Positions 9,966 through 17,249 of a DNA stretch of 64,000 nt are shown here, piece by piece. This DNA is from Nocardioides silvaticus (lineage in GTDB: Bacteria; Actinomycetota; Actinomycetes; Propionibacteriales; Nocardioidaceae), in the NCBI RefSeq assembly GCF_003160695.1, contig NZ_QGDD01000001.1, positions 248,001-312,000 of the forward strand, in the 5' to 3' direction. Under the pieces are notes generated by a model, which worked only from the letters and a program-made list of their open reading frames with translations, had not been told where the DNA came from and made no database searches. Positions within the stretch are counted from its first letter, which is position 1, and each line of letters starts with the position of its first letter. The position numbers and the translations under genes are program-made.

Positions 9966-10559
9966 CTAGGGAGGCGAATCCGTAGGTCGAAGCCCGTCCA
10001 GGACGACCGTGAGGATCGCGGGACTCAAACCCTCGGGGCTCAGCGGTCGACCCGCCGCCAGGTACGAGAGCGCGCTCATGGTGACGGCGCCGAACAAAAC
10101 CATCGCCGTCGTCGAAGGGTCCTCCGTCGCTCGGAGCGATCCGTCGCGCACCCCCTCGTCGAGGAGTTGCTGCACCGGCGTGTAGTAGGCCTCTGTCACG
10201 GAGCTGGCGAGCTCCGGGATCCGCCCGGCGTGTCCGAGGTTCTCGATCAGCGCGCGACAGACGGAGGGCTGGTCTGCCATCACCCTCAGCTGCGCCCGTA
10301 CAACCGCGGCCAACCGGGCCGCGGCCGAGTCAGGCGCCTGCACCGCGATCGCCACCTCGTCGGCCATCTGTTGGAGGGTTTCTTGGAGCAAAAACGCCAA
10401 GATCTCCTCTTTCCCGGCGAAGTAGTAATAGAGCGTTGCCTTCGGCACACCGGTCGCGGCGGCAACGTCGTCCACCTTGGTGTTCTCGAAGCCGCGATCA
10501 GCGAACAGTTCGGCCGCGGCCGGTAGTCGAGCGGCGATCTGGGCGGGGACGCGACGCAC
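9966..10559 (-). CDS. TetR/AcrR-family transcriptional regulator
   Basis: The product is 197 residues. The N-terminal helix-turn-helix is clear: AAAELFADRGFENTKVDDVA, then GVPKATLYYYFAGKEEIL (about residues 13-58). The C-terminal ligand domain (residues 70-190) is the variable, ligand-binding part. GTG start at 10559 is preceded by AAGGAGG with a short spacer. A perfect 9-3-9 palindrome begins 31 bases upstream, which predicts autoregulation. The nearest same-strand targets are the unknown gene at 9368 and the MmpL exporter at 6145, the usual TetR-transporter arrangement; the actual ligand is unknown. Confidence 0.93.
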   Translation of the reverse strand: MRRVPAQIAARLPAAAELFADRGFENTKVDDVAAATGVPKATLYYYFAGKEEILAFLLQETLQQMADEVAIAVQAPDSAAARLAAVVRAQLRVMADQPSVCRALIENLGHAGRIPELASSVTEAYYTPVQQLLDEGVRDGSLRATEDPSTTAMVLFGAVTMSALSYLAAGRPLSPEGLSPAILTVVLDGLRPTDSPP

Positions 10560-10589
10560 TGGACCTCCTTGGCAAGTTGTGCTCTTCGT

Positions 10590-10610
10590 GTTTAGACTCT
10601 CAGTCTAAAC
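10590..10610. promoter_or_regulatory. TetR-type operator palindrome
   Basis: GTTTAGACT (10590-10598) and AGTCTAAAC (10602-10610) are perfect inverted arms around CTC. The site lies 31 bases before the TetR start, in an AT-rich dip, as expected for an autoregulatory operator. Confidence 0.85.
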
Positions 10611-10911
10611 CGCGTGTCAAGACGGCGTCGTGGAGCACCGCAGTCCGCGACGGTGAAGTGCGTCGGCGAACCTAAGTCAGCAGGGCGGACGATTTACCGG
10701 GCTCTACGGGTCACGGCTGCAAACATGCCGAGCACGACGTGGCCCTGATCCGGTGGCCCAGTTGATGCGCGCGGAAGGCCGTAGCGAGGTGACCAGGCCG
10801 CACTTCGCCGCGGTCAAGACCCGCGTTTCGCCGACCAGTGGCGCCAAGGCGACTCGAACGCCCGCGGACACTTGGCCGCGCAGAAGCCCGGACCAGCGAG
10901 CAGAACGACCG
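10611..10911. other. Spacer between the TetR operator and the RTX remnant
   Basis: About 300 bases without a convincing gene. It may include the lost promoter and 5' end of the RTX remnant. Confidence 0.4.
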
Positions 10912-11505
10912 TTGACCTTCGCCATCCTCGCCCTTACCGGTACCTCGGTGATGCTCGGCACCCTGCTGTCCCCGGCTCGGGTCGTCACACAAACTCCCGC
11001 GGGCCACTTCGTCGACGCACAACCCCGACGTGGGCAGGGACTTCATCTACGGCCTCGGGGGCAACGACACGGTCTGTGGCGGACTGGGATCCGACCTAAT
11101 CGACGGCGGCACGGGTGTCGACATTCGTACTCCGGCCAGAACCTCGGCTCCAACCAGACCGGCGGCGTGCTCCGTGGCGGCATGGGCGATGACGACATGT
11201 TCGGCGACGACGCGCGTCGGTCCTCTTGGTCGGCGGCCCCGGCGATGACGACATCCTCGCTGGGTCAGCCGCCGACCGGATCAACGGCGGAGCTGGGAAC
11301 GACTACGTTTACGGCGGCGCGGGCGATGACAAGTCCGAGGCGCCGACGGCTCGGACACACTGCGGGGCGAGGCAGGCAATGACACCGTCAACGGAAACGC
11401 CGATGACGACACCGTGTCCGGCGGCGGGGACGACGACATCCTCCGCGGCGCGAAGGCGCCGACACCCTCAACGGCGGCGAAGCGACCAACATCCTCTTCC
11501 AGTGA
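10912..11505 (+). pseudogene. Secreted RTX (calcium-binding nonapeptide repeat) protein, decayed
   Basis: Pieces of one RTX-type protein appear in three frames. A signal-peptide-like segment (LTFAILALTGTSVMLGTLL) starts near 10912. GRDFIYGLGGNDTVCGGLG begins at about 11039 in a second frame. GGVLRGGMGDDDMFGDD lies near 11160, GGPGDDDILAGSAADRINGG near 11230, GNDTVNGNADDDTVSGGGDD near 11375, and GADTLNGGEATNILFQ ends at 11505. The GGxGxDxUx repeats bind Ca2+ in beta-roll folds of secreted proteins. At least five frame changes are needed to join the parts, so this is either a badly decayed gene or an error-rich stretch. The true start is not determinable. Confidence 0.75.
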
Positions 11506-11870
11506 CACATCCAGTCGCGCGCCGACACGGCTACTGAAGGGGCTGCCGGCGGAGCACCTACGGCCAGCCACCTCCATCTAGCGGTCGCCGATCACGTTCT
11601 CCAACCGGCAGGAGCGCACGCCGCGCCAATAGCGGGCGGATCCCACAGTGAGTCGTCATGAAGCTGGCGCAGTCGGCGCACACGGACGGCGCGTTGAACT
11701 CTTTCCAAACGACCCAATCATTTGGCGCTCGAGGCCGTGAATCTCCGTCCCCCTACGCCTGCATACGTCCCGGTGGAGCCAGGGCTTTCCACGCTTGTTT
11801 AAGTCGTCTCGCAAGCCCGAGCGGGGCAGAACGCGGCAATCGCTGCTGCCAAGTGCTCACGGGCGGCTCT

Positions 11871-11897
11871 CGAGAACGCCAGAGGCGGTTTCCGGAT
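11871..11897. repeat. Direct repeat, copy 1 (partner at 12169-12195)
   Basis: Starts CGAGAACGCCAG and continues into GCGGTTTC. It matches 12169-12195 at 24 of 27 positions in the same orientation. The pair flanks the tRNA fragment at a distance of 298 bases. Confidence 0.6.
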
Positions 11898-11916
11898 TCC
11901 TCCCAAAACCGCCTCT
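11881..11916. terminator. Hairpin downstream of the tRNA fragment
   Basis: AGAGGCGGTTT (11881-11891) pairs perfectly with AAACCGCCTCT (11906-11916). Read on the minus strand it follows the tRNA 3' end by about 20 bases, the normal position of a tRNA terminator, although no long T-run follows. Confidence 0.5.
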
Positions 11917-11935
11917 GACCTGGTGTTTCTCTTTG

Positions 11936-11969
11936 TAGCGGGGGCAGGATTTGAACCTGCGACCTCTGG
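11936..11969 (-). other. 3' half of an initiator tRNA (tRNA-fMet), probable att-site remnant
   Basis: Read on the minus strand this gives CCAGAGGTCGCAGG then TTCAAAT, CCTGC and CCCCGCTA: the 3' side of the anticodon stem, variable loop, complete T-arm and acceptor 3' strand of actinobacterial initiator tRNA. The 5' half (acceptor 5' strand, D-arm, CAT anticodon) is absent; the match stops at the anticodon stem. Such half-tRNAs are typical of att sites left by integrative elements that insert at tRNA 3' ends. Confidence 0.75.
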
Positions 11970-12168
11970 ACTCACGGTGCGATGGCGACTGTTGTTCGTC
12001 GCCGCTTGCTGGCCTTTGACAGGTTGGGCGCTGACCTGCGCAAACGCTCCCGCTGGGGTGGCTACATCGCTCGCTCGTTTTGATCCCACTTGACCTGGCT
12101 AGACCCTTTGCGCTCACGTTTTCGGGACATAAACGCGGCGTGGCTCGAATCTCAATCACCCTCGTCGA

Positions 12169-12195
12169 CGAGAACGCCAGGTGCGGTTTCAGGAT
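12169..12195. repeat. Direct repeat, copy 2 (partner at 11871-11897)
   Basis: Second copy, 24 of 27 bases identical to 11871-11897. Unlike copy 1 it is not followed by the complementary hairpin arm. Confidence 0.6.
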
Positions 12196-12328
12196 CTCTC
12201 GAGCGATCGCCTCGACTCGCTGCTTGGTTGTGGGCAGAAGCCCGTGAGCGACCGTTCCGGGCGACGAAGGACTAGCTCTGCTGCAGACCCGGCGCTGCGG
12301 ACCGCCTCCGACAGTTGTGGCGCGACTT

Positions 12329-12637
12329 TCAGCTCTGGCTGCCGAGCGCAGCGGCAAGGGCTCGGTCGATTGCGGCGCGAGCTGTCCGCAACTCTGCGGC
12401 TACATCGACGGTGCGCGGCTGCGGATCGTTGCGCAGCACGAAGGCACCGACGCCCTGGCGGGTCTCGACCAGGCCGTCCTCGACGAGCAGCTGCTGCGCC
12501 TGGCGGATCGTGTTCAAGCCGGGCACGTCGTAGTGCTCCTGCAAAGCCGCGATGGAGGGAAGTTGCTGGCCGGGGGAGAACTCGCCGGCTCCGATGCGGC
12601 GACGGAGGTCCTCGGCGATGTCACGGTATCGAGCCAT
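12329..12637 (-). CDS. Short GntR-family regulator
   Basis: At 102 residues this is essentially a bare winged-helix GntR domain: RYRDIAEDLRRRIGAGEF, then GQQLPSIAALQEHYDV and NTIRQAQQLLVEDGLVETRQG (about residues 3-66). A short helical tail replaces the usual effector domain. Such stand-alone GntR proteins are common on actinobacterial mobile elements, where they repress transfer or maintenance genes. ATG at 12637 lies close to two palindromes (12643-12654 and 12661-12698), so autoregulation is likely. The tRNA fragment downstream supports a mobile-element origin. Its targets are not apparent in the adjacent DNA. Confidence 0.88.
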   Translation of the reverse strand: MARYRDIAEDLRRRIGAGEFSPGQQLPSIAALQEHYDVPGLNTIRQAQQLLVEDGLVETRQGVGAFVLRNDPQPRTVDVAAELRTARAAIDRALAAALGSQS

Positions 12638-12642
12638 GGCGA

Positions 12643-12654
12643 CATGCTAGCATG
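12643..12654. promoter_or_regulatory. 12-bp perfect palindrome upstream of gntR
   Basis: CATGCTAGCATG is self-complementary and lies six bases before the GntR start codon, inside the likely leader. It may be an operator half of the regulatory region or a coincidence. Confidence 0.4.
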
Positions 12655-12660
12655 CCCCTA

Positions 12661-12698
12661 TAGGTTACCTAGTGGAGTTCTAGACACTAGTTAACCTA
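12661..12698. promoter_or_regulatory. GntR operator candidate, 14-10-14 inverted repeat
   Basis: TAGGTTACCTAGTG (12661-12674) and CACTAGTTAACCTA (12685-12698) are inverted with one mismatch. The region is distinctly AT-rich and 24 bases upstream of gntR, so it probably holds the promoter and its operator. Confidence 0.75.
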
Positions 12699-12842
12699 AG
12701 ATAGGTCATCGGCGACAAGAGGACGGGGATGTTTCCGCCGAGCAGCACGTTGTTGGTTTCCTGGGTTGGCTGGTACACATTCCGGACTTCCGTGGGGTCG
12801 TTCGGCCTGGCGTCGCGGAGTCTTCTCGACGAGATCCAGCGA

Positions 12843-13262
12843 CTACTGCGTCACGAACTCCGTAATGTAGAGATCCATAACCTCACCGTGGTAGAGCTCC
12901 TCAATCTCAGCGGCGAGCTCCTCCTTCAGCTTCGTCCGCTGCTTGACGTCAGAGAGCTCTGCGACGGTTCGGCCTGAGAACATCTCGATCGTGGCGTCGA
13001 GGGCTCTGCTGCCGTCCGCTTCCTCGGCCTCAGCCGTGAGCTGCAGCGCGATTGCGATCCGCAGATAGCTTCCGGCGGCGAGGTTCAGCTGGATCGGCTC
13101 GAGGGTGACGACCTCGCCCGCGACTGGCTCAGGATCCCCTTCGGGCTTCGGCTTGAGGACGAGAAAGTACGCTGCGGCAGCGACGGCGAGAAGGGCGACG
13201 ATCGCGACGATCTTCTTCTTGCCCTTCCTCGGCTCATCGTCGGCCTTCGCAGACTGTGTCAT
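12843..13262 (-). CDS. fliL: FliL-like flagellar basal-body-associated protein, orphan
   Basis: The product is 139 residues with the FliL layout: a charged cytoplasmic N-terminus (KADDEPRKGKKK), one membrane span (about residues 18-36, IVAIVALLAVAAAAYFLVL), and a periplasmic domain starting GEVVTLEPIQLNLAAGSYLR and ending LYHGEVMDLYITEFVTQ, the conserved FliL end. FliL interacts with the flagellar stator and modulates torque in motile bacteria. No other flagellar gene is in the window, so its role here is unclear: a relic, a displaced gene, or a protein using the stomatin/FliL-type fold elsewhere. ATG at 13262 reads away from the zinc-site gene upstream. Confidence 0.88.
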   Translation of the reverse strand: MTQSAKADDEPRKGKKKIVAIVALLAVAAAAYFLVLKPKPEGDPEPVAGEVVTLEPIQLNLAAGSYLRIAIALQLTAEAEEADGSRALDATIEMFSGRTVAELSDVKQRTKLKEELAAEIEELYHGEVMDLYITEFVTQ

Positions 13263-13689
13263 GGTGGTGCTTCCTGGTCAGAGGGTCCCGGCGAATCATC
13301 GCTGTTGATCACACAGATCGGCCCGGACACACTGTTGTTGAGGACTTCAAAAGACAGCCTCGTCGAATCGAGCACATCCGGGCCGACGCCGTCGACCGCG
13401 GACAGCCATCACCAAGGCTGGCTACCAGTTCGGCTGAACCTGCGCCGAGCCCGCCGCCGCTCCCGAGCCTGTACTGGGCAGCGGCGACCAGGGGTCCTTC
13501 GTCGACAAGGACCTCCATCTGCCCCCGCAAATAGGTCGAGTTCCCGGCAAAGAAGGACGCCCGCTCTGACACAGTCACCCGGCGGCGACGCCCGCGCGGG
13601 GGCGACCGGCGCAGATGATCGCCGTCGGCACATGGCAGGAGAGATCGGCCCGTGCCGGACGAGGGCGGGAACCTCGGCGGGGTGGGCCA
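13263..13689. other. Gene-poor spacer
   Basis: 427 bases in which no frame is convincingly coding. A minus-strand frame at 13309-13578 begins MTVSERASFFAGNSTYLRG but soon becomes low-quality sequence with many Ser, Arg and Cys, so I leave it uncalled. Confidence 0.4.
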
Positions 13690-13851
13690 TTATCGATTCT
13701 GGAGCCAGATCGAGGTCAGCACGTGCTCCCGCGAGGCCGCTCGGTCGTGAATGCTCCGCTCGTGTTGTAGCCCGAGGTCGACGAGCTCCGCTTCGTCGCC
13801 CGCCTGAAGAGTGACGTCGCACTCCGGACAGGTCAGTTCCAAGACTCGCAC
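13690..13851 (-). CDS. 53-residue protein with a CxxC zinc-site, operator-linked
   Basis: The frame runs from GTG 13851 to TAA at 13690. It encodes VRVLELTCPECDVTLQAGDE, then a helical segment with His residues (GLQHERSIHDRAASREHVL) and ends SIWLQNR. The CPEC knuckle plus spaced histidines suggests one zinc or other metal ion, roughly as in DUF1059-like mini-proteins; I do not claim the family. AGGAGG lies four bases before the GTG and sits within the right part of a CTACTA-N7-TAGTAG operator, so translation and repression signals overlap. That link to the regulon is the main reason to call this short frame real. Confidence 0.55.
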   Translation of the reverse strand: MRVLELTCPECDVTLQAGDEAELVDLGLQHERSIHDRAASREHVLTSIWLQNR

Positions 13852-13857
13852 CGCGAC

Positions 13858-13882
13858 CTCCTACTAGGGATCATAGTAGGAG
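13858..13882. promoter_or_regulatory. BlaI-type operator a (before the CxxC mini-protein)
   Basis: Perfect 9-7-9 inverted repeat: CTCCTACTA (13858-13866), GGGATCA, TAGTAGGAG (13874-13882). It contains the Shine-Dalgarno sequence of the minus-strand gene starting at 13851. One of nine sites sharing CTACTA-N7-TAGTAG. Confidence 0.8.
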
Positions 13883-13996
13883 CGGCAGTACGCGGATCTG
13901 CGCCAGCTTGATGGACCCCACAAGAGGTGCCGTGCCTCCGACTAGGTAGCCGGCGCGGGCTTCTCTAAGAAGCGCCAGGTCAGCCCACTGCGCCCA

Positions 13997-14017
13997 TCTA
14001 CTATGAGAGTTAGTAGA
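13997..14017. promoter_or_regulatory. BlaI-type operator b (cydAB promoter region)
   Basis: TCTACTA (13997-14003), TGAGAGT, TAGTAGA (14011-14017), perfect arms. It is 193 bases before cydA. The leader after it contains an 18-codon frame at 14027-14083 (MASGRPGF...), which could be a leaderless upstream peptide, and otherwise nothing evident. Confidence 0.8.
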
Positions 14018-14210
14018 CTCTTGCCCATGGCGAGTGGACGACCAGGCTTTCGCCGGCAAGGGGCCGGAACTACGGGCGCCTGATGCCGGCGCAAGGGGGC
14101 GACCATGTCCGCGAAAGCTACGGAATCCCGGCAGACCGGCGAGATCGGACGGCACCATCGGTGAACCGCGACCGGATGCGTTCCTGTGCTGGCTCGACTG
14201 AGGAGAACCC

Positions 14211-15608
14211 ATGACCCTTGAGGCACTGCAGGTCCTGTTGTCTGACACGCCGTCCGGTCTACTGCCCGCGCGTAACCAGATGGCGCTGTCGCTGGGCTGG
14301 CACATCATCTTGGCCTGCTTCGGCGTGGCTTTCCCGTCGATGATCTTCATCGTCCACTGGCGCGGTGTCTTCCGCGGTGACGCGGTGGCACTCGAGCTTG
14401 CCAAGCGGTGGTCGAAGGTCTCCGCCGTGTTGTTCGCGATCGGCGCGGTGTCCGGGACCGTGCTCAGCTTCGAGATGGGTCTGCTGTGGCCGGGTCTGAT
14501 GGGGAGGTACGGCGACGTGCTCGGTCTGCCGTTCGCATTCGAGGGGCTGGCGTTCTTCGTCGAGGCGATCTTCCTCGGCATCTACCTCTACGGCTGGGGC
14601 CGGATGCCCCCGCGGATCCACCTGCTGATGCTGGTCCCGATGGCCTGCGCGGGCGTGATCGGCACGTTCTGCGTAATCGCGGTCAACGCCTGGATGAACA
14701 ACCCAACCGGCTTCCGGCTCAACGCGGCCGGCGAGGTGGTCGACATTGACCCTTGGGCCGCGATGTTCAACGACGGCGTGTGGCTGATGTTCGCCCACAT
14801 GTGGGTCGGCGCCTTCGTGGTCGTCGGCTTCACCGTCGCCGGGGTGTACGCCGCGGGCATGCTGCGCGGCCACCGCGACCGCCACCACCGGCTCGGGTTC
14901 ATCGTTCCGTTCGTCTTCGCCACCGTCGCCGCGCTTGCCCAGCCGCTGGTCGGCCACGTGCTCGGCCTACGGGTCGCGGAGAGCCAGCCGGCCAAGCTCG
15001 CCGCGTTCGAACTGGCCGAGACCACCGAGCAACCGGCGCCGCTGCGCCTGGGCGGGATCATGATCGACGGCGAGGTCCGCTACAGCATCGACATCCCCAA
15101 GATCGGCTCGTTGATCGCACGCAACAGCTTCGACAGGCCGGTGCCCGGCCTGGACGAGGTGCCGGAGGACGAGCGGCCGCCGGTCAACATCACCCACTGG
15201 GCGTTCCAGTCCATGGTCGGCATCGGCTCGCTGCTCGCCCTGTCCGTGCTGCTGTTCTGGTTCGTGCGATGGCGCGGCCGCGACCTCCTGGAAAGTCGCT
15301 GGTTCCTGCGATACGCCGTGGCCGCCGGCCCGCTAGCGATGATCGCCCTCGAGGCTGGCTGGATCGCCACCGAGGTCGGCCGTCAGCCGTGGGTGGTCTG
15401 GCAGGTGCTGCGCACCGAGGACGCGGTGACCGAGAACCCGTGGATCTGGTGGAGCTTGGCCGGGACCGCGGTGGTGTATCTCGGCATGACGGTCGGCGCC
15501 TACGTCGTACTCCGGTCCATGGCGCGACGCTGGCGCGCCGGCGAGCTCGATCTACCCAGTCCCTATGGCCCCGAGTCCGCCGAGGGCGTGCAGGAGCCGT
15601 CCCGGTGA
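14211..15608 (+). CDS. cydA: Cytochrome bd quinol oxidase subunit I
   Basis: CydA binds hemes b558, b595 and d and oxidises quinol while reducing O2 to water at the cytoplasmic membrane. The 465-residue product has the expected early heme ligand in LSLGWHIILACFGVAFP (His31) and a later GWIATEVGRQPWVVW, the quinol-oxidation signature. The spacing between membrane spans indicates a short Q-loop. ATG 14211 follows GAGGAGAACCC. It overlaps cydB by four bases. No cydCD assembly ABC genes are seen nearby. The upstream CTACTA-N7-TAGTAG site places the operon in the proposed BlaI regulon. Bd oxidases keep respiration going when copper-dependent oxidases are poisoned or oxygen is low. Confidence 0.97.
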   Translation: MTLEALQVLLSDTPSGLLPARNQMALSLGWHIILACFGVAFPSMIFIVHWRGVFRGDAVALELAKRWSKVSAVLFAIGAVSGTVLSFEMGLLWPGLMGRYGDVLGLPFAFEGLAFFVEAIFLGIYLYGWGRMPPRIHLLMLVPMACAGVIGTFCVIAVNAWMNNPTGFRLNAAGEVVDIDPWAAMFNDGVWLMFAHMWVGAFVVVGFTVAGVYAAGMLRGHRDRHHRLGFIVPFVFATVAALAQPLVGHVLGLRVAESQPAKLAAFELAETTEQPAPLRLGGIMIDGEVRYSIDIPKIGSLIARNSFDRPVPGLDEVPEDERPPVNITHWAFQSMVGIGSLLALSVLLFWFVRWRGRDLLESRWFLRYAVAAGPLAMIALEAGWIATEVGRQPWVVWQVLRTEDAVTENPWIWWSLAGTAVVYLGMTVGAYVVLRSMARRWRAGELDLPSPYGPESAEGVQEPSR

Positions 15609-16606
15609 CGCTGGAGATTGCGGTGGCCGCCGCGCTGTTCGCCGGTGTCGTCGTCTACTCGGTCTTCGGTGGCGCGGACTTCGGCTCCGGTTTCTTCGAC
15701 GCCACCGCCGGCGGCGCCCGCCGCGGTGCGGAGGTTCGCACGCTGATCGACCACAGCATCGGACCGGTGTGGGAGGCTAACCACGTCTGGCTGATCTATG
15801 TGCTGGTCACCTGGTGGACGGCGTTCCCCGGAACGTTCGCGGCGGCCATGTCGACGCTCTGGTTGCCGTTGATGCTGGCCCTGCTGGGCATCGTGCTGCG
15901 CGGGGCGTCCTTCGCGTTCCGAAAGTACTCCGCCACCCTCGGCCAAGCTCGGCTCTTCGGCATCGTGTTCGCCGGTTCCTCACTGATCACCCCGTTCTTC
16001 CTGGGCTGCGTAGCCGGCGCAATCGCCTCCGGCCGAGTGCCTGCCGACGGCGGCGGCGACCTGGTCTCGTCGTGGGTGAACCCGACCTCGCTGTTCGGCG
16101 GCCTGATTGCGGGCGGCAGCTGTGCGTACCTGGCCGGTTCGTTTCTCGTCGCCGACGCCGCCCGATCCGGGCACCGCGGGCTAGCCGAGATGCTGCGCGT
16201 GCGCACGCTGGGTGTGGGCGCGCTCACCGGCGCGTTGGTGTTCGCCGCGCTGGTGCCGATCAAAGAGGACGCACCCACGCTCTTCGACGGCCTCACAGGT
16301 CGGGCGCTGCCACTCATGGTGCTGTCGGCGCTCGCCGGAGCCAGCGCACTCGTGCTGATCTGGACGCGGCGGTACTCCGTCGCCCGGTTCGCCGTGGCGG
16401 CCGCGGTCGCCACTGTGACCCTGGGCTGGGGGGCCGGGCAGTACCCGTGGTTGCTGGTCGACGAGGTCACCATCGTCGACGCCGCCGGTGCCGACGCGAC
16501 GTTGCAGGCGCTGCTGGTCGCCGTCGGCCTGGCGGTGGCGATCGTGCTGCCGGCACTGTCCTACCTGCTCTACCTCACCCAGTCCGAGCGGTGGTTGCGA
16601 CACTGA
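15605..16606 (+). CDS. cydB: Cytochrome bd quinol oxidase subunit II
   Basis: The 333-residue membrane protein pairs with CydA. The start is GTG 15605, sharing GTGA with the cydA stop, so the two are translationally coupled. FGGADFGSGFFDATAGG and GPVWEANHVWLIYVLVTWW are characteristic CydB segments (residues about 19-70). Eight or nine hydrophobic spans follow, ending LSYLLYLTQSERWLRH. CydB is needed for assembly and stability of the heme subunit. It is the last gene of the operon; the following 640 bases hold no clear gene. Confidence 0.97.
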   Translation: MTLEIAVAAALFAGVVVYSVFGGADFGSGFFDATAGGARRGAEVRTLIDHSIGPVWEANHVWLIYVLVTWWTAFPGTFAAAMSTLWLPLMLALLGIVLRGASFAFRKYSATLGQARLFGIVFAGSSLITPFFLGCVAGAIASGRVPADGGGDLVSSWVNPTSLFGGLIAGGSCAYLAGSFLVADAARSGHRGLAEMLRVRTLGVGALTGALVFAALVPIKEDAPTLFDGLTGRALPLMVLSALAGASALVLIWTRRYSVARFAVAAAVATVTLGWGAGQYPWLLVDEVTIVDAAGADATLQALLVAVGLAVAIVLPALSYLLYLTQSERWLRH

Positions 16607-17121
16607 AGAGAACCTCAGCAGCCGCCAGGACGGGCGGCCACGTGGTGCCGTCACCAGTCCATCTCATCGATGTCGGTCCGGACGAGAGGAGGTCGTTCAG
16701 GGTCTCGATCTCGGTCCGTGTTGGACGGTTTCGCGCTTCTCCGCGATGCCAACTGCACGATCTTCGTCTATGGCATCGGGGTGGCCGCCGCCCGGCATCT
16801 TCATCATGTTCCATCTCCGTGTCCTTTCGTGAGCAACTCCGGATGAGTTCTCCATGTGTATCGGCCTTTTCGGGGTCGCAAAACCCGATCGCGCCTATGA
16901 GGAGTACCGCGACCGTCCGTCACCCGGGGTGCCTACGCGCGTGGAGGTCCGCTTTCGGCCCACCGCTGCTCACGGAGCACAACTGGTGGCGGAGATGCTG
17001 AATGGAGCCGCCGACGACATCAGTCCGATCGGGCTGCGGGCCCGCCACCGCGGCCATCGTGCGCCAGCGCGGTTGGGAACAGCTCCGCTGCCGAGCGCGA
17101 CTCACATGTCCGAGCAGTTGT
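16607..17121. other. Gene-poor stretch after cydAB
   Basis: No strong gene. Several frames are open but look like noise. The only candidate is a 36-residue minus-strand frame (16697-16807), listed separately at low confidence. Confidence 0.4.
16697..16807 (-). CDS. Possible 36-residue peptide
   Basis: Begins MMKMPGGGHPDAIDEDRAVG and ends GPRSRP. A GGAG lies seven bases before the first ATG, which is the only positive sign besides an uninterrupted frame. No family recognised; it may be chance. Confidence 0.25.
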   Translation of the reverse strand: MMKMPGGGHPDAIDEDRAVGIAEKRETVQHGPRSRP

Positions 17122-17139
17122 CCTATCCGGGATAGTAGT
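17122..17139. promoter_or_regulatory. BlaI-type operator c, degenerate left arm
   Basis: TCCTA (17122-17126), TCCGGGA, TAGTAG (17134-17139). The right arm is perfect and the left arm keeps only CTA. It lies 110 bases before the SH3/M15-like gene. Confidence 0.55.
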
Positions 17140-17249
17140 GAGGATTTCAGAATCCGCTGACCGGCGTGCTTGCATCACTCGTCATGCCCGGACTCCTGAC
17201 CGGGGGAACCAGCGCATCGACCATGACAGCGACAGTAAGGAATCAGCGC

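Larger units (their letters stand above)
11506..12328. other. Non-coding stretch around a tRNA fragment
   Basis: No supported gene in these 823 bases. Contents: the 3' half of an initiator tRNA (11936-11969, minus strand), a hairpin next to it (11881-11916), and an imperfect 27-bp direct repeat (11871-11897 and 12169-12195) bracketing the fragment. The rest shows no structure I can interpret. Confidence 0.5.

Noticed and set aside
16854..17135. 93-codon plus-strand frame between cydB and the SH3/M15 gene
   Set aside because: No ribosome site, composition unlike a protein, and it would overlap operator c.
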